This document shows, one piece after another, positions 7,082 to 14,549 of a stretch of 20,744 bases of DNA. Position 1 is the stretch's first letter, and every line of letters begins with the position of its first letter. The notes under the pieces were generated by a model. It was not told the origin of the DNA. It did not search any database and saw nothing but the letters and a program-made list of their open reading frames with translations. Both the position numbers and the translations under genes were made by a program. This stretch comes from an uncultured Bacilli bacterium (GTDB lineage Bacteria > Bacillota_I > Bacilli_A > RF39 > UBA660): positions 1 to 20,744 of the forward strand of contig CAKPPW010000023.1 of NCBI GenBank assembly GCA_934177995.1, written 5' to 3'.

Positions 7082-8266
7082 TTATCCATTCTGACGTAAG
7101 AAGAATAATGTATCTCTAGCAATCATTAATTCTTCATCGGTTGGAAGAACATAAACCATGCTACTAGAGTCATCAGTACTAATCTTAGCCATTTCTCCCA
7201 TTACATTGTTTTTATCATCATCTATTTTAATACCAAGACATTTTAAGTTTTCACAAACTGCTTTTCTTACTGGAATACTATTTTCTCCTACTCCAGCAGT
7301 GAAACAGATAACATCAGCTCCATTTAATAAAACATAGTATTTAGCAATATAATCTGTTATTGTTCTTACATATTTATTAAAGGCAAGTTTTGCTTGTTCA
7401 TCACCTTCATTAACAGCAGCGATTATATCACGCATATCACTGCTTTTCTCACTAAGTCCTAAAAGTCCTGATTTTTTATTTAAAGCATTTACTACTTCAC
7501 TAGCATTTAATCCTTCTTGTTCCATAACATAAGGGATAATTGATGGATCAACATCACCAGATCTTGTTCCCATCATTATACCAGCTAGTGGAGTGAATCC
7601 CATAGATGTATCTACACATTTTCCATCTTTTACAGCTGTTATTGAACCACCATTTCCAATATGGCAGCTTATTATCTTTAAGTCTTTTCTTCCTAACTCT
7701 TTAGTAAGAGTTTCAGTTATATAACGATGACTTGTTCCATGAAATCCATATTTACGTACTCCATATTTTGTATACCATTCATAAGGTACCGGATATAAGT
7801 ATGTTTCTTTATCCATAGTTTGATGGAATGCTGTATCAAAGACACCAACCATTAATACATTAGGAAGTACTTCACGGAAAGCTTCTATTCCTAGTACATT
7901 GGCAGGATTATGAAGTGGTGCAAAATCTTTAAATGCTAATAAATCATTTACTACTTCATCGGTAATAACAACACTAGATGCATATTTATCTTTTCCATGT
8001 ACTAAACGATGTCCAACACCATCTATTTCATCAAGTGATTTAATAATTTCAAGTGATATTAATTTTTCTAATAAGATTTTAACAGCATCAGTATGATTCT
8101 TTAATTCTACTTCTTCTTTAATCTTTTGACCTTGATATTTAATAGTATAAACTCCATCAAGACCAATTCGTTCAAATAGTCCACTAGCAATTACTTCTTC
8201 ATTATTCATTTCAAATAAACTAAACTTTAGTGAGCTACTTCCTGTATTAATTGATAAAATTTTCAT
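7082..8266 (-). CDS. ackA: Acetate kinase (first copy)
   Basis: The enzyme interconverts acetate + ATP and acetyl phosphate + ADP. It makes ATP from acetyl phosphate during fermentation. It has 394 residues, the standard family length. Seen: Asn7 in the N-terminal NTGSSSLKF; Arg87 in GHRLVHG; Asp144 in FDTAFHQT; YGFHGTSH at 173-180; GTRSGDVDP with Arg234 and Pro240; TAGVGEN; and the C-terminal TDEELMIA. All expected catalytic and binding segments are present. It is first gene of ackA - nrnA - engB - unknown, with its own promoter. The AAGAGGAA ribosome site is well placed. No phosphotransacetylase gene is in the window. Confidence 0.96.
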   Translation of the reverse strand: MKILSINTGSSSLKFSLFEMNNEEVIASGLFERIGLDGVYTIKYQGQKIKEEVELKNHTDAVKILLEKLISLEIIKSLDEIDGVGHRLVHGKDKYASSVVITDEVVNDLLAFKDFAPLHNPANVLGIEAFREVLPNVLMVGVFDTAFHQTMDKETYLYPVPYEWYTKYGVRKYGFHGTSHRYITETLTKELGRKDLKIISCHIGNGGSITAVKDGKCVDTSMGFTPLAGIMMGTRSGDVDPSIIPYVMEQEGLNASEVVNALNKKSGLLGLSEKSSDMRDIIAAVNEGDEQAKLAFNKYVRTITDYIAKYYVLLNGADVICFTAGVGENSIPVRKAVCENLKCLGIKIDDDKNNVMGEMAKISTDDSSSMVYVLPTDEELMIARDTLFFLRQNG

Positions 8267-8293
8267 AATATTCCTCTTTTCTAAAACAACTTT

Positions 8294-8322
8294 ATTATAT
8301 CTAAAAAAGATAGAAATGTAAA
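8294..8322 (-). promoter_or_regulatory. Sigma-A promoter of ackA, overlapping the upstream terminator
   Basis: TTTACA (8322-8317), 17 bases, then a perfect TATAAT (8299-8294), ending about 27 bases before ATG 8266. The -35 lies in the loop of the terminator hairpin of the preceding gene, so promoter and terminator share the same DNA. Confidence 0.7.
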
Positions 8323-8333
8323 TCTTTCTATCT
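8303..8333 (-). terminator. Intrinsic terminator of the ackA2-JAMM operon
   Basis: On the minus strand a 9-base stem AGATAGAAA (8333-8325) pairs with TTTCTATCT (8316-8308) around an 8-base loop and is followed by a T-run (8307-8303). The stem begins in the last codons of the JAMM gene and contains its TAG stop. Confidence 0.85.
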
Positions 8334-9023
8334 CTGTCTTGTACTATAATATATATCCGCTTGGTTTAAGTTATAACAATTTACCGGTTTAAGAGCATTA
8401 TTATCCCTAGCATATACATTAGTAAAACGGTAAAAATTTTCACTTATATTATCATAGAATAAAAAGTTAATATCACCTGTGCTTGTAACTAAACAACTGG
8501 TTAATTCAACTTGTTTATTTCTAAATACAGAATTATTTTGATTCATCTCTATATATGAAGCAAAGTCACCAAGTGAAAAATTCTGATAAAACTCACTTAT
8601 TGCTGGATGGGAATGACCATGACAAACGACAAAATCAGTATTTAAATTATTATTAACTCTTCTTTCCAAATCATCAATCATAACCTGATCAAAAACTGCT
8701 TCTGTACTTTGTCTATTATCTCTATTACTACTTGTAAAAAAATCATCAAATTCAATTACGTTATTAGCTGTTTCTCTACCATATAGAAAGAATGGTACTT
8801 CTCTTCTTTCTTCATTAGTAACATCTTGAATAGCCTGAAGAGAACCATATACCTTCTCACTTAATATGATTGTAGCATTTGGCATATCAGTAATAGTATC
8901 AGAATTAATAGGTGTGTTTTCTCCATAATTATAGGTATCAAAATTATACTTATGATATATACCATATGAGTTTTTATTTATCATTATATCTTTTGCTTTT
9001 TGAGCACACTGTTCTCTTGTCAT
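8328..9023 (-). CDS. JAMM/MPN (JAB1)-domain metallopeptidase-like protein
   Basis: This protein has 231 residues. Seen: Glu75 in EVPFFLYG, matching the catalytic Glu strand of JAMM domains; CHGHSHP at 134-140, giving the HxHP zinc ligands His137 and His139; then Ser150 and Asp153 (SLGD). This is the E...HxHP...S..D signature of JAMM zinc isopeptidases/peptidases. The gap between HxHP and Ser is about three residues longer than usual. No signal peptide or membrane helix is present. It starts 16 bases after the second acetate kinase, with AAAGAAGAG before ATG 9023, and a terminator follows, so the two form one operon. Known roles of bacterial JAMM proteins include cleavage of ubiquitin-like or sulfur-carrier C-termini and phage tail functions. 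Neither is indicated here, and the substrate is unknown. Confidence 0.72.
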   Translation of the reverse strand: MTREQCAQKAKDIMINKNSYGIYHKYNFDTYNYGENTPINSDTITDMPNATIILSEKVYGSLQAIQDVTNEERREVPFFLYGRETANNVIEFDDFFTSSNRDNRQSTEAVFDQVMIDDLERRVNNNLNTDFVVCHGHSHPAISEFYQNFSLGDFASYIEMNQNNSVFRNKQVELTSCLVTSTGDINFLFYDNISENFYRFTNVYARDNNALKPVNCYNLNQADIYYSTRQR

Positions 9024-9039
9024 AATACTCTTCTTTCTA

Positions 9040-10233
9040 TCATTCTTCTACTGATAAGTTATAAGTATCTCTTGCAATCATTAACTCTTCATCAGTTGCT
9101 AAAACATAAACTGGTATTTTAGATTCATTACTAGAAATGATTCCTTCAACACCTTTTCTAACAATTGTTTCTTTATTTTTTTCTTCATCTAGGTATATAC
9201 CTAATGGATAAAGTTTATTGATAGCTTCTTTTCTAATGATATCATCATTTTCGCCACCACCAGCGGTAAAGCAAATAGCATCAACTGCTCCTCCTAGTTT
9301 TACATAGTATTTAGCTACATAGTCAACTATCTTATCGGTATACATATCAAGTGCTAACAAGGCTTTAGCATCACGTGCTTCATAAGCTCTATCTATATCT
9401 CTTAAATCACTCATACCAGCAATTCCTTCAAGACCACTTTTCTTATTTAATTGACTATCCATCCAGTCTAAGTTTCTTTCTTCTTTCTTCATAATATAAG
9501 ATAGGATTGAATAATCTATATCACCTGATCTTGTTCCCATCATTATACCGGCATTTGGAGTGAATCCCATAGAAGTATCGATAGATTTTCCATCTTTTAC
9601 GGCTGTTATTGATGCTCCATTTCCAATATGACAAATTATTAAATTTGGATTTTTTCCTAAGACTTCTCTCATTTTTTCAGTTATAAACTTATGACTTAGT
9701 CCATGAAAACCATATTTTCTAACATCATACTTAACATACCATTCATAAGGTACTGGATAAAGATATGTCTTTTCTTTCATTGTTTGATGAAAAGCAGTAT
9801 CAAAACAAGCTACTAATTTAGCATTAGGAATATTTTTCTTAAAGGCATATATTCCTTTTAAAGCAGCTGGATTATGAAGTGGTGCTAAATCACTGATTTC
9901 TTCAATTTCCATTAATACTCTATCGGTTATTTCTACTGATTTTGAGTATTTATTACCACCATGAACAACTCTATTTCCAACAGCTTCAATTTCATCTAGT
10001 GATGATATTACTCTATTGCTTATTAATTCATCTAATAAAATCTTAACTGCTTCATTATGATCTTTTAGTGGTACATCTTTACTAACTTTTTCATCACCAA
10101 TTCTAATACTATAGCAACTACCAAAAAGACCAATTCGCTCAAACATTCCTTTCATTAAAAGTTTCTCTTCTGGCATCTCGTATAAACGAAACTTTAAAGA
10201 ACTACTCCCAGCGTTAACTGATAATAATTTCAT
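9040..10233 (-). CDS. ackA: Acetate kinase paralogue (second copy)
   Basis: This 397-residue paralogue of the acetate kinase encoded 774 bases downstream of its stop has the same fold and most catalytic motifs: Asn7 in NAGSSSLKF, Arg88 in GNRVVHG, Asp145 in FDTAFHQT, YGFHGLSH at 174-181, GTRSGDID with Arg235, TAGGGEN, and TDEELMIA near the end. Differences: the usual Pro after GTRSGDID is Tyr241, and the C-terminal half is more diverged than the N-terminal half. It is probably a functional acyl kinase; preference for acetate over another short-chain acid cannot be read from the sequence. An AAAGGAGATG ribosome site and its own promoter precede it, and it is co-transcribed with the JAMM gene. 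Confidence 0.93.
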   Translation of the reverse strand: MKLLSVNAGSSSLKFRLYEMPEEKLLMKGMFERIGLFGSCYSIRIGDEKVSKDVPLKDHNEAVKILLDELISNRVISSLDEIEAVGNRVVHGGNKYSKSVEITDRVLMEIEEISDLAPLHNPAALKGIYAFKKNIPNAKLVACFDTAFHQTMKEKTYLYPVPYEWYVKYDVRKYGFHGLSHKFITEKMREVLGKNPNLIICHIGNGASITAVKDGKSIDTSMGFTPNAGIMMGTRSGDIDYSILSYIMKKEERNLDWMDSQLNKKSGLEGIAGMSDLRDIDRAYEARDAKALLALDMYTDKIVDYVAKYYVKLGGAVDAICFTAGGGENDDIIRKEAINKLYPLGIYLDEEKNKETIVRKGVEGIISSNESKIPVYVLATDEELMIARDTYNLSVEE

Positions 10234-10255
10234 TTTTTTGCATCTCCTTTCCCCT

Positions 10256-10285
10256 ATTGTACCAAAACATATTTAAAAATTCCAA
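10256..10285 (-). promoter_or_regulatory. Extended -10 promoter of the second ackA
   Basis: TTGGAA (10285-10280), 18 bases, then TACAAT (10261-10256) preceded by the extended-10 TGG (10264-10262). The -10 ends about 22 bases before ATG 10233. No terminator was found between the upstream unknown gene and this promoter. Confidence 0.55.
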
Positions 10286-10291
10286 CTATTT

Positions 10292-10711
10292 TTATTTTAT
10301 GTGATAACCATTAGAGTTTAGTCCGATATTTTTTAAAGTTTTCACCTTATTTTCAACATTCATATCTTCTATTTCTGGAATAGCTTCTTTTATTTTATCT
10401 GTATCAGTATAAGATAATACTCTTTCAACAATAGAATCATTGTCTTCAAAATTCTTTGATGGTGATTTAAAAGGTAAAAACTCTTCTTTATCATATGTCG
10501 ACCAAAGATAACTATCATTATTAATATATAAAACACTACATAATTCTTTTTTATTCATTATTAAAAATAACTTATCCTTTATACCTTCTCTTTTTCTCCT
10601 TAAAAATTCAAGATTTGTGCTTATAAATAAAAGGGCTGTTTTATAATCTAAATTACTTTCTCCAAATACTTCTATTACTTCATTAAATTCTTTTACTACT
10701 TTCTCCTGCAT
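10292..10711 (-). CDS. Unknown 139-residue protein paired with the HipA-like kinase
   Basis: No family recognised. It has a charged, helix-rich N-terminal half with the cluster EFLRRKREGIKDK at 35-47, a central strand-like part with a short Tyr/Trp stretch, and an acidic C-terminal half. No helix-turn-helix, signal peptide or membrane segment is evident. Its start overlaps the last 29 bases of the kinase gene. It has a strong AAGGAGGT ribosome site, about 10 bases from ATG 10711. The overlap argues for coupled expression, so it may be a partner, substrate or neutraliser of the kinase; this is inference from position alone. Confidence 0.75.
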   Translation of the reverse strand: MQEKVVKEFNEVIEVFGESNLDYKTALLFISTNLEFLRRKREGIKDKLFLIMNKKELCSVLYINNDSYLWSTYDKEEFLPFKSPSKNFEDNDSIVERVLSYTDTDKIKEAIPEIEDMNVENKVKTLKNIGLNSNGYHIK

Positions 10712-11816
10712 TATTTTTACTACCTCCTTGATATTCCATATCCATAACAGTTGCTAGTTTTTTCTGATGATAACTAAAAACATTATAAATATAGCCTAAT
10801 AAATCATCACTCATTTCTATACCATTTTCTAAAGAAACTTTTTCAATCATATTTTCTAAATTCAGTTCATTGATTTCTCTAAAAAATGGTTCAATATATT
10901 TTATAGATTCACTTCCTGTTTTTCTTATAAAATCCCTAAATACGTCTAATGACGATTCTTTTTCACCATTTTTTATATTATCACTTGATAAGGTGAAACT
11001 TGGTCTTGTTAAATAAACGATTTTATCTATCTGTTCATAATCTCTTGAAAATCTAGCATACATAAAAGCATTTTTAAAGTTAGTCACAACTTTATCCATA
11101 AATGGAAAACCAAGACCAAATGATGTACTATTGTCAAATAATGGACTTGCTCTATAAGTGTCACCTTTTTTTATTAATCCCCAATTATTAGGATGTCTGT
11201 CACCTTGCAAAGTAAATATATCAAATAGTAACATATTAGCATAACTATTAATTATATTAGGAACTTCCTCAGATTTTAAATCTTTTCTTTCTGCTAGAAT
11301 ATCCCATACTTGATCTAGTGTATTAAGTCTACTAAAAACAGAGTTGCTCTGTGTTAGAGAATTATAATTTCTAATTTCTTCAGGTATTAAGTAACTATCA
11401 TATTTTTTCTTTAAAGTTTCTTTTAATGTTCCTTTTTTTGTTTCACTAGTAAAGAAGTCTTGAAACACCTCATATCCTAAAATTAATGTTTCATCTTCTT
11501 TTAACATTTGTTTAGAAAGTACACCTTTTTTATCCCGAAAATAAGCGGCATGATACTCAGCACATGGTAAACCTAGTTTTTTGGCAAACTCTTGTGATAG
11601 TAGTTCACCCCAAACATTATTTTTAAAATCAGGAAAATGTTTAAATAAATAACTATTTCCTCGATATTTTATCCAACATAAAGCATTAGTACCTTCCCCT
11701 TCTAATTCGATAAATGGTTGACTATATAAATCTCTTAAATCACCATTAAACGTATAATTATATTCATTTTTTAAAACTTCTTCTATATCAATAAAACCTT
11801 TATAGTCATCAAACAT
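10683..11816 (-). CDS. HipA-like (CtkA-type) protein kinase
   Basis: Seen, numbered from GTG 11828: a Gly-rich GEGTNAL at 44-50; YLFKHF with Lys63, the nucleotide-binding Lys; GELLSQEFA with Glu75 or Glu80; the catalytic GDRHPNNWG at 209-217 (Asp210, Asn214 or Asn215); and LFDNSTSFG at 230-238, supplying the metal-binding Asp232. This is the HipA/CtkA-type kinase fold, which phosphorylates protein Ser/Thr. Start choice: GTG 11828 and ATG 11825 lie within the AGGTG ribosome site, whereas ATG 11816 is about six bases downstream of AGGTGATG, so I place the start there (377 residues). There is no HipB-like repressor gene alongside; the next gene is an overlapping unknown protein. The target is unknown. 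Confidence 0.8.
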   Translation of the reverse strand: MFDDYKGFIDIEEVLKNEYNYTFNGDLRDLYSQPFIELEGEGTNALCWIKYRGNSYLFKHFPDFKNNVWGELLSQEFAKKLGLPCAEYHAAYFRDKKGVLSKQMLKEDETLILGYEVFQDFFTSETKKGTLKETLKKKYDSYLIPEEIRNYNSLTQSNSVFSRLNTLDQVWDILAERKDLKSEEVPNIINSYANMLLFDIFTLQGDRHPNNWGLIKKGDTYRASPLFDNSTSFGLGFPFMDKVVTNFKNAFMYARFSRDYEQIDKIVYLTRPSFTLSSDNIKNGEKESSLDVFRDFIRKTGSESIKYIEPFFREINELNLENMIEKVSLENGIEMSDDLLGYIYNVFSYHQKKLATVMDMEYQGGSKNNAGESSKRI

Positions 11817-11838
11817 TTTAATCATCACCTACTATTTA

Positions 11839-11844
11839 AGTATA
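11839..11844 (-). promoter_or_regulatory. Possible -10 of the HipA-like kinase operon
   Basis: TATACT (11844-11839) lies 22 bases before ATG 11816 and 13 bases beyond the T-run of the SASP terminator. No convincing -35 was found at 16-18 bases, so this is only a candidate. Confidence 0.3.
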
Positions 11845-11857
11845 CAAAAAATATCAT

Positions 11858-11884
11858 AAAAAAGATAGGCTTTTTCAGCCTATC
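11858..11884 (-). terminator. Intrinsic terminator of the SASP gene
   Basis: GATAGGCT (11884-11877 as read on the minus strand) pairs with AGCCTATC (11871-11864) around a 5-base loop, followed by six T (11863-11858). It is one of the strongest hairpins in the window, 17 bases after the SASP stop. Confidence 0.9.
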
Positions 11885-11901
11885 GACTAAGTTATCTATA
11901 A

Positions 11902-12117
11902 TTACTTGTTAGTATAACTTCCGCTTACTTGATTAAGTCCGTTTTGAACTAAACGTCTTGTGATTTCACCACCAACTGATCCGTTGGCACGAGAAGTAGC
12001 ATCTGGTCCTAAATTAACACCGAATTCATTAGCTATTTCGTATTTCATTTTATCGATTGCTTGTTTAGCACCAGGAACACGCATTTTCATTGAACTGTTG
12101 TTACTTGAGTTATTCAT
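11902..12117 (-). CDS. Alpha/beta-type small acid-soluble spore protein
   Basis: This 71-residue protein coats spore DNA, holds it in an A-like form, and protects it from UV and heat damage. It is made in the forespore and degraded on germination by the GPR protease. Seen: the conserved block EIANEFGVNLG at 27-37, and RANGSVGGEITRRLV at 43-57, both diagnostic of the family. The GPR scissile bond would be Glu27-Ile28. The residue before it is Tyr26, whereas the usual consensus is Thr. The first ten residues are Asn/Ser-rich. Length fits the family (about 60-72). A perfect AGGAGGTGA ribosome site lies four bases before ATG 12117. A sigma-G-like promoter and a strong terminator make it a single-gene unit. 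Confidence 0.96.
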   Translation of the reverse strand: MNNSSNNSSMKMRVPGAKQAIDKMKYEIANEFGVNLGPDATSRANGSVGGEITRRLVQNGLNQVSGSYTNK

Positions 12118-12137
12118 TGTTTCACCTCCTACATTAG

Positions 12138-12167
12138 TAGAATGTGAATTTTTTTAGATTTCATACA
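12138..12167 (-). promoter_or_regulatory. Sigma-G-like forespore promoter of the SASP gene
   Basis: TGTATG (12167-12162), 17 bases, then CATTCTA (12144-12138). The -10 matches the sigma-G CATnnTA pattern exactly, and the -35 keeps TGnAT. Known: alpha/beta SASP genes are transcribed by sigma-G in the forespore. Only about 20 bases separate the -10 from the start codon. Confidence 0.6.
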
Positions 12168-12190
12168 TTTTTTTTGATGGTAATTTTTAC

Positions 12191-13378
12191 CTATAGAAAT
12201 TCTTTTAAGTTTTCTTCTTGTTCATTTTTAATTTTTAAAGTAAAGGTATTTTTTACAGTATCCATAAGAATCTCTTGATAAGCTATTTTTTCTTCTTGTT
12301 TAATACATTCGTCTAAACTTGGATTAATTACAGGATGCTTTGGTACAAAGACTGTACAGCAATCTTCATAAGGTAAAATACTAGTTTCATAAGTATCTAT
12401 TTTTTTAGCTATATCTATTATTTCTAATTTATCAAAACAAGCGACTGGTCTAATAACTGGATAATTAGTTACATTATTAATAACATGCATACTATGTAGT
12501 GTTTGACTTGCTACTTGACCAATACTTTCTCCATTGATAATAGCATAGGACTTATTTCTTTTAGCTAGCATCTCCATAATACGATACATCATTCTTCGCA
12601 TTATAGTAATAACATATTCTTCTTTAACATTTTTATAAATTTCTTCTTGAATTTTAGTAAATGGTACAATGTGTACTTTTACTTCAGTTTGATATTTAGC
12701 AAGTTTCTTAGCAAGTGTTAAAACTTTTTCTCTAGCTTCTAAACTAGTATGTGGTATAGCTTCAAAGTAAACAGCTTCTATTTTTATACCACGTTTCATA
12801 GCAAGGTATCCTGCTACTGGTGAATCTATTCCACCACTTAACATTAATAATCCTTTAGGTTGAGTTCCTATTGGATAACCACCAAGTCCTTTAAATGCAT
12901 TATAATATAGTAGTGTTTTTTCTTTTAGTATCTCTATATTAATAAGTACTTCTGGATTATGAACATCTACTTTTATATTACTTTTATTTTTTAAAACTAT
13001 TCCCCCAAAATATGGTGCTAACTCTTCACTTGTTTCACTAAATGATTTATCACTTCGTTTAACTTTTACTTTAAAAGTCTTAAAATCAACTTTAGAAACT
13101 GTTTCTATTAATAATTTACTAATTGCTTCTTTATTTGATTCACAGATATATATCATATGATAGGAATGTATTCCAAAAGTAGTATTTATAGCTTCTATTA
13201 TTTCTTTTTCTACTAGAGAGTCATAACTTATATACATTCTAGCTAAATCCATAGTAATACTAGCATCATATTTTTTTATTTTAGCTTCTAGATTATTTTT
13301 TAAAGTCTTAACAAAGAAATTTCTATTTCCTTTTTTAGTAGTTAATTCTCCATATTTAATTAATATCATTTTCTCCAT
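12191..13378 (-). CDS. thiI: tRNA 4-thiouridine / thiazole sulfurtransferase ThiI
   Basis: ThiI adenylates uridine-8 of tRNA and inserts sulfur to give 4-thiouridine; in some bacteria it also supplies sulfur for the thiamine thiazole. It has 395 residues. Seen: N-terminal ferredoxin-like and THUMP regions (about 1-165), the PP-loop SGGIDS at 181-186, an NGESIGQVASQT segment in the ATPase domain, and PYEDCCTVFVPKHP near 342-355. The C-terminal rhodanese domain of the E. coli enzyme is absent, as is usual in Bacillus-type ThiI. These receive sulfur directly from a dedicated cysteine desulfurase, and that gene lies immediately upstream, overlapping by TAATG. A strong AAGGAGGAG ribosome site precedes ATG 13378. 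Confidence 0.95.
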   Translation of the reverse strand: MEKMILIKYGELTTKKGNRNFFVKTLKNNLEAKIKKYDASITMDLARMYISYDSLVEKEIIEAINTTFGIHSYHMIYICESNKEAISKLLIETVSKVDFKTFKVKVKRSDKSFSETSEELAPYFGGIVLKNKSNIKVDVHNPEVLINIEILKEKTLLYYNAFKGLGGYPIGTQPKGLLMLSGGIDSPVAGYLAMKRGIKIEAVYFEAIPHTSLEAREKVLTLAKKLAKYQTEVKVHIVPFTKIQEEIYKNVKEEYVITIMRRMMYRIMEMLAKRNKSYAIINGESIGQVASQTLHSMHVINNVTNYPVIRPVACFDKLEIIDIAKKIDTYETSILPYEDCCTVFVPKHPVINPSLDECIKQEEKIAYQEILMDTVKNTFTLKIKNEQEENLKEFL

Positions 13379-14481
13379 TATAGTATCTCCTCCTTTAAAA
13401 CTTTTATGAATGTATCTATTTCTTCTTTAGTATTATCTTTTGATAGACTAATCCTTAAAGAACTTTTACTTATATTCATATTATTAGTTAAAGCATAAAG
13501 TGTTTTTGAATAATCTTCTTTTGATAAACAAGCGGTTTTACTTGATATATATATATCAAAAAGTTCAAAGGTATGTAAAACTGTCTCTGGTTTCTTACCT
13601 ATTATACTAAAGTTTAAAATATAAGGTGAGGAGTCTTTTGGTGAATTGATAACTACATCTAAGTTAGCTAGTTGGTCTCTTAAATATTTATTAAGTTCTT
13701 TTACTTTTATGGTATTTGTATCTTCCTCTTCTAAAATTAAACGAAGAGCTTTAGCAAGTGAGGCAATTAAAGGAACAGATGGTGTGCCAGCCCTATATAT
13801 GGTTTGACTATCTCCTCCAGATATCAATGGTAAAAGATTAATATTTTCTTTTTTGATTAAGCAAGCAATACCTTTTATACCAAAAAACTTATGAGCACTA
13901 AAACTAAATAAATCTACATTATCTAAGTTTACAGGTATTTTACCAACACTTTGAGTACCATCTACATGAAAAATTGTCTTAGGATATTTCTTTATAAGTT
14001 TACCAATCTCCTCTATATCTTGAATAATTCCTGTTTCACTATTAACGTGATGAATAGTAACAAGGACTGGTTCTTCTTGTAAAAGGGTATCAAGATTATC
14101 TAGCTCTATATGTCCAAATTTATCAAGTTTTACATATTTGACACTTATATCTTCTCCTAATTGTTGTAAAGTCTCACTAATTGAAGCATGTTCTAACTTG
14201 GTAGTAATTACTAATTTATTACGATGTTTGTAGTAATCAATTACTCCTTTTATAGCCATATTATTAGATTCACTAGAGCTAGATGTAAAAATAACTTCAT
14301 CACTCTTTACACCCATAAGACTTGCTACTTGACTTTCTGCCTCTTTCATTAGTTTTTTACTTTTTAGTCCTAGTTTATGTAAAGAATTAGGATTAGCAAA
14401 AAACTCTTCACTAACTTTATAAAATGTATCAAGTACTTCTTTTCTAGTTTTAGTAGTTGCACTGTTATCAAAATAAATCAT
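13378..14481 (-). CDS. Cysteine desulfurase (NifS/IscS family), ThiI partner
   Basis: This PLP-dependent enzyme removes sulfur from cysteine as a protein-bound persulfide and here probably hands it to ThiI. It has 367 residues. Seen: the N-terminal IYFDNSATT; His98 in LEHAS; Asp174 in the HVDGTQS segment; Lys198 in FSAHKF, which forms the Schiff base with PLP; GGDSQTIYRAGTP at 222-234; and the catalytic Cys318 in SSKTACLS. The Cys loop is of the short-loop NifS/NifZ type. Paired position with thiI matches nifZ-thiI in Bacillus subtilis, so this is probably the NifZ equivalent rather than the Fe-S cluster SufS/IscS, though specificity cannot be read from the sequence. An AAGGAGGT ribosome site precedes ATG 14481. 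Confidence 0.93.
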   Translation of the reverse strand: MIYFDNSATTKTRKEVLDTFYKVSEEFFANPNSLHKLGLKSKKLMKEAESQVASLMGVKSDEVIFTSSSSESNNMAIKGVIDYYKHRNKLVITTKLEHASISETLQQLGEDISVKYVKLDKFGHIELDNLDTLLQEEPVLVTIHHVNSETGIIQDIEEIGKLIKKYPKTIFHVDGTQSVGKIPVNLDNVDLFSFSAHKFFGIKGIACLIKKENINLLPLISGGDSQTIYRAGTPSVPLIASLAKALRLILEEEDTNTIKVKELNKYLRDQLANLDVVINSPKDSSPYILNFSIIGKKPETVLHTFELFDIYISSKTACLSKEDYSKTLYALTNNMNISKSSLRISLSKDNTKEEIDTFIKVLKEEIL

Positions 14482-14505
14482 AGACTACCTCCTTACAGCA
14501 AGCTT

Positions 14506-14514
14506 ATTATAACA
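14506..14514 (-). promoter_or_regulatory. Extended -10 promoter of cysteine desulfurase-thiI
   Basis: TGT (14514-14512) directly before a perfect TATAAT (14511-14506) forms an extended -10. A recognisable -35 is missing because the region is the T-rich tail of the preceding terminator. The ribosome site follows about 13 bases downstream. Confidence 0.6.
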
Positions 14515-14522
14515 AATTTATT

Positions 14523-14549
14523 AAAAAAGAAAAAGAGGAACTATTCCTC
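14523..14549 (-). terminator. Intrinsic terminator of the OpuC/EgtU-type importer operon
   Basis: GAGGAA (14549-14544) pairs with TTCCTC (14540-14535) around a 3-base loop that is the TAG stop codon itself read on the minus strand. A T-rich tail of about ten bases with one C follows. Confidence 0.8.

Noticed and set aside
11960..12157. Plus-strand open frame opposite the SASP gene
   Set aside because: It overlaps a clear SASP gene and its promoter on the other strand and has no support of its own.
12179..12191. Hairpin GGTAA/TTACC just after the thiI stop as a terminator
   Set aside because: Read in the thiI direction it is followed by ATC and an A-run rather than T, so it does not fit an intrinsic terminator.
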